Notes: generated from the letters alone by a model not told the origin. A stretch of DNA of 64,000 bases from Pseudomonas sp. RIT-PI-r (GCF_001297015.1 NZ_LIGE01000015.1:1-64000); one strand, 5' to 3'; positions 24,285 through 33,346 are shown, numbered from the stretch's first letter. Translations and numbers: made by a program.

Positions 24285-25178
24285 TCAGGCTGTTTCGCGG
24301 GTTTCGATCTGAGCCGCAGGATAGACAGCTTGCTGCACCTCGACCCAGGCATTGAGGTTGGCGCCGACCATGCCTTTGCGCCACATGAGCCACGTTGTCG
24401 CACCCACGAATGGCTCGGCCAACGGGTGCGCGGCAACGCTCTCGCGCCCCGGCAGACTGGCAAGCATCGACTCCGCCATCAACGCCACGCCGCTGCCGGC
24501 GATCACGCAGGCGAGCATGCCCTGATACGACTCGATCTCCATCGCCCGGCCCATCGCTGCGTGATAGTGGGCGTACCAGGCCTCCAGGCGCATGCGATAG
24601 GAACAGCCCTGACGGAAGGTGAACACCGAACGCCCTTCGACATCCTTGGCACTGCGCACGGGCGGATGATCGGTTTCGGTAATCAGCACCAGCCGCTCTT
24701 CACACAACGGCACACCGTCGAGCCCGGCCAGTTCCAGCGGGCCATCGACCAGCGCCGCATCGAGTCGACCGGTAAGCAGACCTTCGAGCAACTCGCCACT
24801 CGGCGCCGACTGCACCTGCAGGTTCACCGCCGGGTATTGCTTGTGATAACGCGCGAGCAACGCCGGTAAATGGATCGCCGCCGTGCTGTACATGGTGCCG
24901 AGGACAAAATCCCCCGCCGGCTGCCCGCCCATCACCGCCGCACTGGCCTGATCGCGTAACGCAAACAACTTGCCGGTGTAGTCCAGCAGGACTTTTCCCG
25001 CAGGCGAAAGCTGCAAACGCTGACGCTCACGGACGAAAAGTTCGACACCCAACTGTTCTTCCAGCTGTTTAAGCCGCGTCGACAGATTGGAAGGCACCCG
25101 GTGCAAGCGTTCGGCGGCGCGGGTGATCGAACCTTCCTCGGCAACGGCCTGAAAGATCCGCAATTGGCTGAACTCCAC
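24285..25178 (-). CDS. LysR-family transcriptional regulator divergent from an MFS transporter
   Basis: 297 residues, starting at a GTG (EFSQLRIFQAVAEEGSITRA) with GGAG eight bases upstream. N-terminal winged HTH (AAERLHRVPSNLSTRLKQLE), then a periplasmic-binding-like effector domain. It is divergent from the MFS gene at 25283, with a ~100-bp AT-rich gap containing both promoters, so it most likely controls that transporter. The ligand is unknown. Confidence 0.87.
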   Translation of the reverse strand: MEFSQLRIFQAVAEEGSITRAAERLHRVPSNLSTRLKQLEEQLGVELFVRERQRLQLSPAGKVLLDYTGKLFALRDQASAAVMGGQPAGDFVLGTMYSTAAIHLPALLARYHKQYPAVNLQVQSAPSGELLEGLLTGRLDAALVDGPLELAGLDGVPLCEERLVLITETDHPPVRSAKDVEGRSVFTFRQGCSYRMRLEAWYAHYHAAMGRAMEIESYQGMLACVIAGSGVALMAESMLASLPGRESVAAHPLAEPFVGATTWLMWRKGMVGANLNAWVEVQQAVYPAAQIETRETA

Positions 25179-25282
25179 AAGCTTTCTCCATAACAGAACA
25201 AGTTACTCACTATTATTCAATTTTAAAGAAAGTCAATCAGTCCTAGCCTGACGGTCATTGATCGTTCATAGGAATCCCGACC

Positions 25283-26464
25283 ATGTCGCCCCTGATTCGC
25301 TTATCCGCTTGTTTCGTAGCCCTGATGATGGCCATGGGCATCGGGCGTTTCGCCCTCACGCCACAAATGCCGCACCTGCTCAGCGAAGGTCAGTTCGACC
25401 TGACGGCCGCCGGTCTGATCGCTGCGGCCAACTACCTCGGTTACTTGCTCGGTGCGGTGGATGCGATGTTTGCGCATCGCCCGCAGCAGGTGCAGCGACG
25501 CCTGCACGGCGGCTTGTGGCTGTGTGTTTTGCTGACGCTGGCGTCGTTTTGGGCCACGGGCTTTTGGTCGCACTTGGTGCTGCGCTTCGGCACCGGGGTG
25601 GCGAGTGCCTGGGTGCTGGTGATGATCACGTCTTTAAGCCAGCCACTGGCAGCGGCAGCGGGTCGTCCACGTTTGGGCGCGTTGGTATTTGCCGGGCCTG
25701 GGTTGGGGATTTTTCTGACGGGGTTGTTGGCGCTGGTCTCCCACCTGCTCAATCAGACCTCGGCGACGCTGTGGCTGATTTACGCCGCTGCGGCACTGGT
25801 GATGATGCTCGGCGTCTGGCGCATTTTGCCGCAGCCGGTCGGTGGCTTACCGGTGGTTGTGACTGACGCCAACCCACCGACTCAAGGTATCGGCCGTCTG
25901 GCGACCATTTATGCCCTGTATGGCATCGGCTACATCATCCCCGCGACGTTTCTCTCGCAAATGGCCAACGCACAGTTCCACGGACAGTGGCAGGCGGATC
26001 TGTTCTGGCCGTGCTTTGGTCTGGCCGCCGCGCTCGGCGTGTTGCTGGTGAGCCTGCGTCGTCACGACCCCGCGACCACCCGGCATTGGTTGATGGCAAC
26101 GTTATGGCTGCAAGCGGCGGGAGTATTCGCCTGCCTGCTGAGCAGCGGCCTCGGTCTGGCGCTGGGGGTCATTCTGTGTGGTACGCCGTTCCTCGCCTGC
26201 ATGCAATTGGTCATGCAACGCTCACGGGAAATCGCGCCCCACGCAACGCAGCGCAACGCCGGACTGCTGACCGCGTGCTTTGCCGTCGGCCAGCTCAGCG
26301 GCCCATTACTGGCAGCATTGAGCAGCCATTTCAGCGGTGGCCTGCAACCGGCGCTGGTGATCGCCGGCAGCGGTTTGCTGATCGCCGGCGGCCTGGCGAT
26401 GCAATCGACTAACGCTGGCCCAGCGCTTGGCGCAAACGCCTGCGCAGCCACTGCTCGGCGCTGA
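25283..26464 (+). CDS. YbfB/YjiJ-family MFS transporter
   Basis: 393 residues with about 12 helices. The start MSPLIRLSACFVALMMAMGI followed by GRFALTPQMPHLL is the signature of the YbfB/YjiJ MFS family. Later RFGTGVASAWVLVMITSLSQ matches the same family. Typical length is ~390. Its last 56 bases overlap the convergent EamA gene, so the C-terminal tail (SNAGP-like, Ala-rich) is set by that overlap. The substrate is unknown; control by the divergent LysR is likely. Confidence 0.85.
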   Translation: MSPLIRLSACFVALMMAMGIGRFALTPQMPHLLSEGQFDLTAAGLIAAANYLGYLLGAVDAMFAHRPQQVQRRLHGGLWLCVLLTLASFWATGFWSHLVLRFGTGVASAWVLVMITSLSQPLAAAAGRPRLGALVFAGPGLGIFLTGLLALVSHLLNQTSATLWLIYAAAALVMMLGVWRILPQPVGGLPVVVTDANPPTQGIGRLATIYALYGIGYIIPATFLSQMANAQFHGQWQADLFWPCFGLAAALGVLLVSLRRHDPATTRHWLMATLWLQAAGVFACLLSSGLGLALGVILCGTPFLACMQLVMQRSREIAPHATQRNAGLLTACFAVGQLSGPLLAALSSHFSGGLQPALVIAGSGLLIAGGLAMQSTNAGPALGANACAATARR

Positions 26465-27341
26465 CAAAGGTGATGCCGAGCAACACCAGCACGGCGCCGA
26501 TGACGAAATTCACGCTCAGTTGTTCGCCCAACAGAATCACGCCGAAGGTGACGCCGAACAGCGGCGTCATGAACGAGAACACCGCCAGGTTGGCGGCCAG
26601 ATAACGGCGCAGCAGCCAGAACCAGATCAGGTAGCTGAAGAACGACACCACCAGGCCCTGGAACAGCACGCTGGCCACCGCTACGGGCGTCAGGCTGACA
26701 TGGGTGATCTGACCACTGAACAAGGCGATCAACAGCAGGCCGACAAAGCCGACCATCAATTGATAGAACAGGGTCAATGTCACCGGGGCTTCCGACAGTC
26801 GCGAGGCACGAACGACCACGGTGGTGGCCCCCCAACAGGCGCCGGCCAATATGCCGAAGGCATCGCCGAGCAGCATACGCCGGTCGAGGTTGTCCCACGA
26901 CACACCGCCGGCGAAGGCGATTGCGATACCGATGAACGCCAGTAGAATCCCCAGCCACTGCAACGGCCGCAGGCGCTCGCTGGCCAAAAGAAAATGCACG
27001 CCCAACGCGGTAAAAATCGGCGCGGTGTAGAGGAAGACCGACATGTGCGCGGCGGTGGTCAGTTGCAAACCTTCAGCAATGAAGAAAAACTCCAGACCGA
27101 ACAGCGCACCGGCCAGCAAACCGCCGCGCCAAGTAACGCCGACCTGGTCCCAGCCGCCCCTCCAGCAGATCAGCAAGCCGACCAGCAGTGCGGAAATCCC
27201 CGAGCGCGCCGCCGCTTGCATCACGGGTGCAATGTCTGGCGCGGCCCACTTGATCATTACTTGCTGCACGCCCCAGATCAGGCACAAGCCGATCATCACC
27301 TGCAAGGCAAAACGGTCGGCATTGCGCCGCTCGCTACTCAC
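26409..27341 (-). CDS. EamA/DMT-family transporter
   Basis: 310 residues, starting with GTG (SSERRNADRFALQVMIGLCL) that has GAGG seven bases upstream; a longer ATG frame exists but lacks a ribosome site. Ten membrane helices in two EamA halves (WGVQQVMIKWAAPDIAPVMQ; later LAANLAVFSFMTPLFGVTFG). Probably a metabolite or amino-acid exporter. The 3' end overlaps the convergent MFS gene by 56 bp. Confidence 0.85.
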   Translation of the reverse strand: MSSERRNADRFALQVMIGLCLIWGVQQVMIKWAAPDIAPVMQAAARSGISALLVGLLICWRGGWDQVGVTWRGGLLAGALFGLEFFFIAEGLQLTTAAHMSVFLYTAPIFTALGVHFLLASERLRPLQWLGILLAFIGIAIAFAGGVSWDNLDRRMLLGDAFGILAGACWGATTVVVRASRLSEAPVTLTLFYQLMVGFVGLLLIALFSGQITHVSLTPVAVASVLFQGLVVSFFSYLIWFWLLRRYLAANLAVFSFMTPLFGVTFGVILLGEQLSVNFVIGAVLVLLGITFVSAEQWLRRRLRQALGQR

Positions 27342-27492
27342 CGCAACACCTCGAACACACACAACATGGCAGGCCATCCAATGGTCAGAAATCAGTGTCG
27401 AGGATTATCAATCAGTCGGGCGGAAAAAGCCGTCTGGAAAAGACATTTTGTGCTTCAGTGGCGTCAGCGCTGAATGGCTGTCGGCTGCGCCG

Positions 27493-27586
27493 CCATTCGC
27501 TGGCAAGCCAGCTCCCACAGTGAACGGGTTGCTCACTGATTGTTTGTTCAACACCAAACCCTGTGGGAGCTGGCTTGCCAGCGATG
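27493..27586. repeat. REP inverted pair (TCGCTGGCAAGCCAGCTCCCAC type)
   Basis: ATTCGCTGGCAAGCCAGC and its inverted copy lie upstream of the EamA gene, downstream of the DUF2177 gene. Confidence 0.9.
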
Positions 27587-27608
27587 GCGTCAGTTCAATC
27601 AACCCTGC

Positions 27609-28010
27609 TCATGGATCTGAATGCAGTCGTTTAGCCAACAAAAACCCGACGGTACAAGCCACAGCAGTGGCAAACGTGCCCCACGCCCAATCCATCAGCG
27701 TCACCTGCACCGACCAGCCACGCAACGTCGCCCAATTGGTCAGGTCGTACGTGCCATACGCCACCAGCCCCAGCAACGCGCCCCGCTTCGCCGCCCATTG
27801 CCATGTCACGGCCGGCAGCACCACAAACACCACACAACCGAAAACATACAGGCAATAAAAAACCGCTGCCGGAACCAGCAGCGGTTTATCGAGCATCAGC
27901 GGACCGAGCAGTTCGCGATAGGTCGGCGCCATCAACAGGCCGAGCCAGATGCCGTCGAGCAGCAGAAACGCAATCAGCGTCGCAACATAGGCAACCAGAG
28001 TTTTCTTCAT
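27609..28010 (-). CDS. DUF2177 membrane protein
   Basis: 133 residues from the ATG at 28010 (MKKTLVAYVATLIAFLLLDG). Four predicted membrane helices and the family's YGTYDLTNWATLRGW motif, where conserved polar residues lie between helices. DUF2177 proteins are usually ~130 residues, so it is complete. Function is unknown. It is flanked by REPs on both sides and is probably monocistronic. Confidence 0.87.
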   Translation of the reverse strand: MKKTLVAYVATLIAFLLLDGIWLGLLMAPTYRELLGPLMLDKPLLVPAAVFYCLYVFGCVVFVVLPAVTWQWAAKRGALLGLVAYGTYDLTNWATLRGWSVQVTLMDWAWGTFATAVACTVGFLLAKRLHSDP

Positions 28011-28022
28011 AACACCCGCCCT

Positions 28023-28112
28023 CATGTAGGAGCTGCCGCAGGCTGCGATCTTTTGACTTTGTTTTTAAAAGACAAGATCAACAGATCGCAGCCTGCGGCA
28101 GCTCCTACATGG
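28023..28112. repeat. REP inverted pair (GCTGCGATCTTTTG type)
   Basis: TGTAGGAGCTGCCGCAGGC and its inverted copy lie between the DUF2177 and CvfB-like genes. Confidence 0.92.
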
Positions 28113-28125
28113 GGCCAGCGGTGGC

Positions 28126-28962
28126 TCAGGTTAGTTCAATGCGATCGGCGTGGATAACGATCTTGCCTTCCTTGTACAGCGCACCGATGGCCTTCTTGAA
28201 GTTGCCTTTGCTGACGCCGAACAGGCTGCTGATCAGCGCCGGATCGCTCTTGTCGCTGACCGGCAGCGTGCCGCTGTTATCACGCAACTTGGCGAGGATC
28301 TTCGAGTTGAGGCTGCTGGCCGCTTCCTGGCCAACCGGTTGCAGGCTCAGGGCAATTTTGCCGTCGGCGCGCACTTCCTTGATGTAGCCCTTCTCGCTCA
28401 TGCCGGCGCGCATGAACTTGAAGATTTCGTTCTTGTGGATCAAACCCCAATGCTTGTTGTTGATGATCGCCTTGAAGCCCATGTCAGTGGCTTCGGCAAC
28501 CAGCAGATCAACTTCCTGACCCAGGCTGTAGTTCGCCGGGGTCTTGTCGAGGTAGCGATCCAGACGCGCAGTGGCGGTGATGCGGCGGGTGTGCTTGTCG
28601 AGGTAGACGTGCACCACGCAATATTCACCGGCAGTCATCTGCCGTTTTTCTTCGGAGTACGGCAGCAACAGGTCTTTCGGCAAACCCCAATCGAGGAACA
28701 CGCCGATGCTGTTGACTTCAACAACTTTCAGGCTGGCAAATTCACCGACCTGAACTTTTGGTTTTTCAGTGGTAGCGAGAAGTTTGTCTTCGCTGTCCAG
28801 ATAAACAAATACGTTGAGCCAGTCTTCATCTTCGCTGGGAATATCTTTAGGGATATAACGGTTGGGCAAAAGAATCTCGCCATCGGCACCGCCGTCCAGA
28901 TATAAACCGAAGTTAGTGTGTTTAACCACTTGCAAACTGTTGTAACGCCCGACTAAAGCCAT
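28126..28962 (-). CDS. CvfB-like S1 RNA-binding protein
   Basis: 278 residues from the ATG at 28962 (MALVGRYNSLQVVKHTNFGL); another ATG five codons upstream is possible but GAGGG favours this one. It has tandem S1-type OB folds (VNSIGVFLDWGLPKDLLLPY; then ATDMGFKAIINNKHWGLIH) and a C-terminal winged helix with SLFGVSKGNFKKAIGALYKE, the CvfB/YitL layout. This family binds RNA and affects virulence gene expression in Gram-positives. In Pseudomonas the role is not defined. Likely a single-gene transcript. Confidence 0.87.
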   Translation of the reverse strand: MALVGRYNSLQVVKHTNFGLYLDGGADGEILLPNRYIPKDIPSEDEDWLNVFVYLDSEDKLLATTEKPKVQVGEFASLKVVEVNSIGVFLDWGLPKDLLLPYSEEKRQMTAGEYCVVHVYLDKHTRRITATARLDRYLDKTPANYSLGQEVDLLVAEATDMGFKAIINNKHWGLIHKNEIFKFMRAGMSEKGYIKEVRADGKIALSLQPVGQEAASSLNSKILAKLRDNSGTLPVSDKSDPALISSLFGVSKGNFKKAIGALYKEGKIVIHADRIELT

Positions 28963-29311
28963 TTCCAGAACCCTCATTGCGTGGGCGGCATTCTACCCGT
29001 TTTTGCCTGCGACGTCGGGCGGTAGATCGGCGGTTGCCGGGAATTCTGCGCAACGCCTTGATTTTCCTTGATCTGCGCCGCACCGGGTGCCACTCGTCAG
29101 TCGGCTGTGCGCCCTCGCGGCATATCGCCACACCGCCGAAATTCATTAATCTTCTTATTTAAAACAGCAGGTTAGCCAAGTATTTCGAATATTGAATCGA
29201 GCATACTGCAGTGCAGCGCTAGGTTATTCCCGGGGATATTTACCAAGCAATTGTCAAGTTATTCCTGTACGATGCCTGGCCGAGTTACTTTTCTACAGGT
29301 TAATGGCCGCC
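28963..29311. other. Intergenic region, AT-rich, no gene seen
   Basis: Contains the CvfB-like promoter and the leader of the small gene at 29312. It is AT-rich from 29145 to 29300, and short ORFs on either strand look unsupported. Confidence 0.6.
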
Positions 29312-29491
29312 ATGCGTGTAAAAGCATCCACCAGCAAAGCAAAGCCAGCTCCAGCCGTTGAAACCAGCGAATCGATCAACGATCAGATCGCAGCGTTCCT
29401 CAAGTCCGGCGGCGAGATCCAGCAAATTGCCAAAGGCGTCAGTGGCCAGACGTTCGGCCCGTCCAAGCAGATCAGCCTGGGCAAGAAGTAA
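29312..29491 (+). CDS. Small conserved basic protein, unknown function
   Basis: 59 residues, starting MRVKASTSKAKPAPAVETSE. The first third is Lys/Ala/Pro-rich and disordered; the rest (INDQIAAFLKSGGEIQQIAK, then GVSGQTFGPSKQISLGKK) has a helix followed by a basic Gly/Ser tail. Start choice: ATG 29312 sits 12 bases after AGG; ATG 29303 with three extra codons is the alternative. I believe this is conserved in pseudomonads and the codon use is typical, so I call it coding. No function assigned. Confidence 0.7.
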   Translation: MRVKASTSKAKPAPAVETSESINDQIAAFLKSGGEIQQIAKGVSGQTFGPSKQISLGKK

Positions 29492-29506
29492 CACCCGGTT
29501 TTACCC

Positions 29507-29545
29507 CCGTCCAGAGGCGCTTTGAGCTTCGAAGCGCCTGGACTG
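29507..29545 (+). terminator. Hairpin after small conserved gene
   Basis: GTCCAGAGGCGCTT pairs with GAAGCGCCTGGAC with one bulge, ~20 bases after the stop codon. There is no T-run, so termination is only likely. Confidence 0.45.
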
Positions 29546-29709
29546 GCACCGCGAAACACCCTCCCCGCTTCAAACAAATCAAATACCAAAAATTCTGAAA
29601 ATCGACGAACGGACATCAATGCCGAACATTCGCCGGTATCCTTGCACGCGTCTGGATCAAGCGTTTCAGCAGGCCCGCCGTCCTGCACTCGCTGTTCATG
29701 GAGTGACGC

Positions 29710-30426
29710 ATGCGCAAAACATCCTGTTTATTACTCGTTGGCCTGCTGGCCGGTCCAACCGCGCACGCGCAAGTTTTCCAGCGTGAAATGGGCGACTTCG
29801 ACCTCAAGCTCGGCACCACGCCAACGCGCAGCATGGCCCAAGGCCTGGTCAAACCCTCGGCGGCCGGGTCGTTTCATGGCGGCCTCGATCTGAGCCACGA
29901 CAGCGGCCTCTATGTCGGCCAATACGCGCCGAGCATGGGCATCACGCCGGGCAAGAATCTCGAAATCGATTCCTACGTCGGTTTTAAACAACCCTTCGAT
30001 CAAACCCTCGGCTACGAAGTCGGCATGATCCACTACAGCTATCCCAGCGTGGAAACCCTCGACAGCCAGGAGCTGTTCGGTGGCCTGACCCTGCTTGGCA
30101 GTCGTTTCGGCGTGGCATTGAGCAACGACCCAGATAAGCAGAACAACACCTTGTTTGCCGACCTTGGCGGCAATCAGCCGTTCGGCATCGGCGTCAGCAT
30201 GAAATACACCACCCACCAATTGAATAAACCGGTGGCCGTGGACGGTGGTTATGTCAGCAGTTTCACCGATTGGTCAGTACAACTGTCGCGGCCGTTCATG
30301 GGTGTCGACCTTGACCTGATCTACAGCAACTCCAGCCTCAGCGGCAGCGATTGCTCGGCCTACTCCGGGCACAACAGCCAGTGCGACGGTCTCGTCACCC
30401 TCAAGGCCGAACGCGCATTCTATTGA
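29710..30426 (+). CDS. TorF-family putative outer membrane porin
   Basis: 238 residues with signal peptide MRKTSCLLLVGLLAGPTAHA and GGAG upstream of the ATG. The beta-rich body with SYVGFKQPFDQTLGYEVGMI, four cysteines late in the sequence (GSDCSAYSGHNSQCDG) and a terminal aromatic pair (ERAFY) fits the TorF/TIGR02001 putative porin family (~220-240 residues). Location outer membrane. The solute is unknown. A lipoprotein gene follows 76 bp later on the same strand. Confidence 0.8.
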   Translation: MRKTSCLLLVGLLAGPTAHAQVFQREMGDFDLKLGTTPTRSMAQGLVKPSAAGSFHGGLDLSHDSGLYVGQYAPSMGITPGKNLEIDSYVGFKQPFDQTLGYEVGMIHYSYPSVETLDSQELFGGLTLLGSRFGVALSNDPDKQNNTLFADLGGNQPFGIGVSMKYTTHQLNKPVAVDGGYVSSFTDWSVQLSRPFMGVDLDLIYSNSSLSGSDCSAYSGHNSQCDGLVTLKAERAFY

Positions 30427-30502
30427 TCGGCTGAACTGCCGCGCGCATCCTGCATCACATAAGAATCAGACTCCCGAAGCCAGGCCATGCAAGGATTCGC
30501 TC

Positions 30503-31372
30503 ATGTCTCGCTGGTTCAAACACATTGCCGCACTGTTGGTCTTCACCCTCGCCCTCGGCGCCTGCAGCCGAGTCGGCCTGGCTTATCGCAATCTCGACGT
30601 GATCATTCCGTGGACGCTCGGCGACTACCTGGACATGAACGGCGAGCAAAAAGACTGGTTCAACGAACGGCTCAAGGATCACCTGAGCTGGCATTGCACC
30701 ACGCAATTACCGGGCTATCTGGACTGGCTGGATCGCTTGCAGACCATGGTCGAAACCAATCAGGTCACCGATGCCGCGCTACAGGCGCGCACCGTCGAAG
30801 CCAAGCAAGCGATTGCGCAAACGGCGAAGGAAATCACGCCTTCGGCCATCGAATTATTGCAAGGTCTGGATGACAAGCAAGTGGCCGAGATGAATGAGGC
30901 GTTTGCCAAGGATCTGCGCAAGCGTCAGCAGGAGTACCTGAAACCACCGCTTGATCAACAGATTGCCGAGCGTGGCGCGCGCATGGTCAAGCGCCTCAAC
31001 GATTGGCTTGGGCCCTTGAGCGCCACACAAGAGCAGCGGGTCATGGCGTGGTCGACCGCCCTGGGCGATCAGTACACCCAATGGATTGCCAACCGGGCCC
31101 ATTGGCAGAAGCAGTTCAGTGCGGCTGTAGCGCAACGCAAAAGTCCCGAATTCCCACAGAGAATCGAGACCCTTCTGGTCAATCGCGAGAGTTTATGGAC
31201 AGCGGATTACCGCAAGGCCTTCGCCGATACTGAGGCGCAGGGACGCTCGCTGGCGGTTGATCTGATGGCTGAGAGCTCGCCGCAACAGCGCCAGCGGTTG
31301 TTGAAGAAGATCGAGGGGGTGCGTAAAGACTTCAACGACCTCAAATGCCTCAAAGCCGCGAAGCAGAACTAG
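30503..31372 (+). CDS. DUF6279-type lipoprotein
   Basis: 289 residues. Lipoprotein signal MSRWFKHIAALLVFTLALGA with the lipobox LGAC at ~19-22. The mature part (RVGLAYRNLDVIIPWTLGDY then LDMNGEQKDWFNERL) is the hallmark of the DUF6279 lipoprotein family of pseudomonads. Predicted mostly helical, outer membrane-attached. Function unknown. Clustered with the TorF-like porin, perhaps co-transcribed. Confidence 0.85.
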   Translation: MSRWFKHIAALLVFTLALGACSRVGLAYRNLDVIIPWTLGDYLDMNGEQKDWFNERLKDHLSWHCTTQLPGYLDWLDRLQTMVETNQVTDAALQARTVEAKQAIAQTAKEITPSAIELLQGLDDKQVAEMNEAFAKDLRKRQQEYLKPPLDQQIAERGARMVKRLNDWLGPLSATQEQRVMAWSTALGDQYTQWIANRAHWQKQFSAAVAQRKSPEFPQRIETLLVNRESLWTADYRKAFADTEAQGRSLAVDLMAESSPQQRQRLLKKIEGVRKDFNDLKCLKAAKQN

Positions 31373-31377
31373 AAACA

Positions 31378-31443
31378 AAGATCGCAGCCTTCGGCAGCTC
31401 CTACAGAGATCGGTGTAGGAGCTGCCGAAGGCTGCGATCTTCT
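31378..31443. repeat. REP inverted pair (GCTGCGATCTTTTG type)
   Basis: AAGATCGCAGCCTTCGGCAGC and its inverted copy with a short loop lie between the convergent lipoprotein and 31456 genes. Confidence 0.92.
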
Positions 31444-31455
31444 GCTTTCAGAGCC

Positions 31456-31848
31456 TCAGGCGATCTGGGCCTTCGAAGCCACTTCATCAAACGTCGCCTC
31501 GGCCAGCGGATCGTCCTGTTCATCCAGCACCTCACGCGGATGATCATTGCCGGGAATGCTGCTGTCTATCAGGCTCAACAGGCTGGAACCGCGAGGCGTC
31601 AGCACAAAATTGTTGCCGGTGCTGCCCTCTTCATCCGGACGCGGTGCGATGTAGCCACGCAACAACAGCAAGCGTTCATAGTCGCAAGCCAGCGTTTTCA
31701 GATGATCAAGGTTCTCGATCGGCTCGCCGGCGCTGGCTTTTTCCGCCGCATAGTCTTCGGCGTAAGCCCGTGGAGCAAAACTGTGGCCGGCGCTGTTTTG
31801 CACTTCATGCAGCAAGCGCTCAATCAAATCCCAGTTATAAGTCGTCAT
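31456..31848 (-). CDS. Conserved hypothetical protein with winged-helix-like core
   Basis: 130 residues, MTTYNWDLIERLLHEVQNSA start. The middle (ENLDHLKTLACDYERLLLLR then GYIAPRPDEEG and NFVLTPRGSSLLSLI) looks like a winged-helix fold of the DUF2513-like kind: helix, helix, then an LTPRG wing that often marks MarR-like or DUF2513 proteins. The tail is acidic. I do not know its function. It has its own short gene unit between a REP and the DUF899 gene. Confidence 0.7.
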   Translation of the reverse strand: MTTYNWDLIERLLHEVQNSAGHSFAPRAYAEDYAAEKASAGEPIENLDHLKTLACDYERLLLLRGYIAPRPDEEGSTGNNFVLTPRGSSLLSLIDSSIPGNDHPREVLDEQDDPLAEATFDEVASKAQIA

Positions 31849-32023
31849 CCTGATACAACCTCCGGTGCGCGTGATTTATGGCGCGTTCATAGGTTGTGAC
31901 CGGAGCCGCTCGCAGCCGTTCAGCCGCATGTTGCGCGACCACCGACCGGCGGTCTGTCGATTTCCCGCAGGGTTAAACGACTAGTCTGAAACAGACGGTT
32001 TCAACCCCGCAGGAGAAATCATC

Positions 32024-32758
32024 ATGAACGTTGAGAATCATCCGGTGGTATCGCGCGAAGAATGGCTCGCCGCCCGTAAGCAACATCTGGCCCACGAGAA
32101 AGCCTTCACCAAGGAACGCGACCGCCTCAGCGCAGAACGTCGTGCGCTGCCATGGCTGAAAGTCGACAAGGATTACCATTTTCAAGGCCCGAACGGCGAA
32201 CTGAAACTCGCCGACCTATTCGGTAAACACAGCCAGTTGATCGTTTACCACTTCATGTTTGCCAAGGATTGGGAGGAAGGCTGTCAGGGCTGCTCTTTCC
32301 TCAGTGACCATATCGATGGCGCCAACCAGCATCTGGCGCATCACGACATTGCGCTGGTGGCTGTGTCCCATGCGCGATTCAACGAGTTTCAGGCGTTCAA
32401 ACAACGGATGGGCTGGAAATTCGACTGGGTGTCTTCAGAAGGCTGCGACTTCAACTATGACTTCGGCGTGTGTGCCCGTGCCGATGATGTCGCGGCGGGA
32501 ACGGCTACCTACAACTACGAAAAAACTGACAGCGCCGAGGAAGAAATGCCCGGGCTGAGCGTGTTTTATCGCGACGCAAATGGCGACATCTTCCACACCT
32601 ATTCAACGTATGCACGTGGTCTCGACATGCTGGTCGGTGCCTACAACTATCTCGACCTCACGCCCAAGGGCAGGAATGAAGACGAGATCATGGAATGGGT
32701 TCGGCATCATGATCGATATGACGGGCAAACCCGATCCAGCTGCTGCCATGGCGACTGA
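32024..32758 (+). CDS. DUF899 thioredoxin-fold protein
   Basis: 244 residues, AGGAG upstream. The N-terminal half VVSREEWLAARKQHLAHEKA is the DUF899 start. Residues 71-95 form the thioredoxin-like strand and active-site loop with Cys87-x-x-Cys90 (EGCQGCSFLSDHIDG). The end (GLSVFYRDANGDIFHTYSTY then ARGLDMLVGAYNYLDLTPKG) is strongly family-typical (COG4312, predicted dithiol-disulfide isomerase). Probably a cytosolic thiol redox enzyme; the substrate is unknown. Complete. Confidence 0.9.
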   Translation: MNVENHPVVSREEWLAARKQHLAHEKAFTKERDRLSAERRALPWLKVDKDYHFQGPNGELKLADLFGKHSQLIVYHFMFAKDWEEGCQGCSFLSDHIDGANQHLAHHDIALVAVSHARFNEFQAFKQRMGWKFDWVSSEGCDFNYDFGVCARADDVAAGTATYNYEKTDSAEEEMPGLSVFYRDANGDIFHTYSTYARGLDMLVGAYNYLDLTPKGRNEDEIMEWVRHHDRYDGQTRSSCCHGD

Positions 32759-32773
32759 ACTTTTCGCAGCAAA

Positions 32774-32822
32774 AAGGCCTCAACCGGTTAACCCGCCTTA
32801 ACCGGAACTGAGGCCCTCCCCA
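32774..32822 (+). promoter_or_regulatory. Hairpin that pairs the Shine-Dalgarno of the next gene
   Basis: GGCCTCAACCGGTTAA (32776-32791) pairs with TTAACCGG and TGAGGCC (32798-32815), with a small bulge. The GAGG at 32810-32813 that should act as ribosome site for the ATG at 32822 is inside the 3' arm. On the minus strand the hairpin ends in TTTTT, so it could also stop antisense transcripts. Confidence 0.5.
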
Positions 32823-33097
32823 TGAAAACCCTGATCAAGCTCACTCTCGCCGCCACTCTTGCCTGCGCCTTGCCCGTCTGGGCCTGTACGCCGGAAGAGG
32901 CCACCGCCAAACGCGAACAACTGGCCAAGGAAGTTGCCAAGCTCACCGAACAGAATCCGGCCAAGGCCAAGGAGATCAATGCCGAGTTGCAGAAGATGGA
33001 TCTGGGTACGGCCAGTGCGGATCTGCCGGACAAGTGTCAGTTGATTGATCAGCGGTTGAAAGAACTCGGTACGGCCGAGAAGAAAGCCGAAAGTTAA
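32822..33097 (+). CDS. Small secreted protein, unknown
   Basis: 91 residues with a clear signal peptide (MKTLIKLTLAATLACALPVW then A, cleavage near Ala-Cys). The mature part is helical with two cysteines (ACTPEEATAKREQLAKEVAK and DKCQLIDQRLKELG) that could form one disulphide in the periplasm. No recognised domain. The ribosome site lies in a hairpin upstream, and a REP follows the stop codon. Confidence 0.75.
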   Translation: MKTLIKLTLAATLACALPVWACTPEEATAKREQLAKEVAKLTEQNPAKAKEINAELQKMDLGTASADLPDKCQLIDQRLKELGTAEKKAES

Positions 33098-33100
33098 AAA

Positions 33101-33170
33101 CAAAAGATCGCAGCCTGCGGCAGCTCCTACGCCGATCACCGTAGGAGCTGCCGCAGGCTGCGATCTTTTG
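33101..33170. repeat. REP inverted pair (GCTGCGATCTTTTG type)
   Basis: CAAAAGATCGCAGCCTGCGGC and its inverted copy form a compact 70-bp hairpin that starts 4 bp after the preceding stop codon, so it may act as a terminator or stabiliser. Confidence 0.92.
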
Positions 33171-33346
33171 CTCATGAAAATGCACAAATGCATTTATTTT
33201 TTTGCATAAACGCATAACCCGTCTACGGTTACATCGAGCAAGGAGATCGGCAACCGCCATCGGAGATGGCAACCCTCAAGCGCCGATCGCTCGGCAACAC
33301 CCCTTACAAGCGGGACGCTTGTTTTCATTCATGGAGGATTGAAAAA

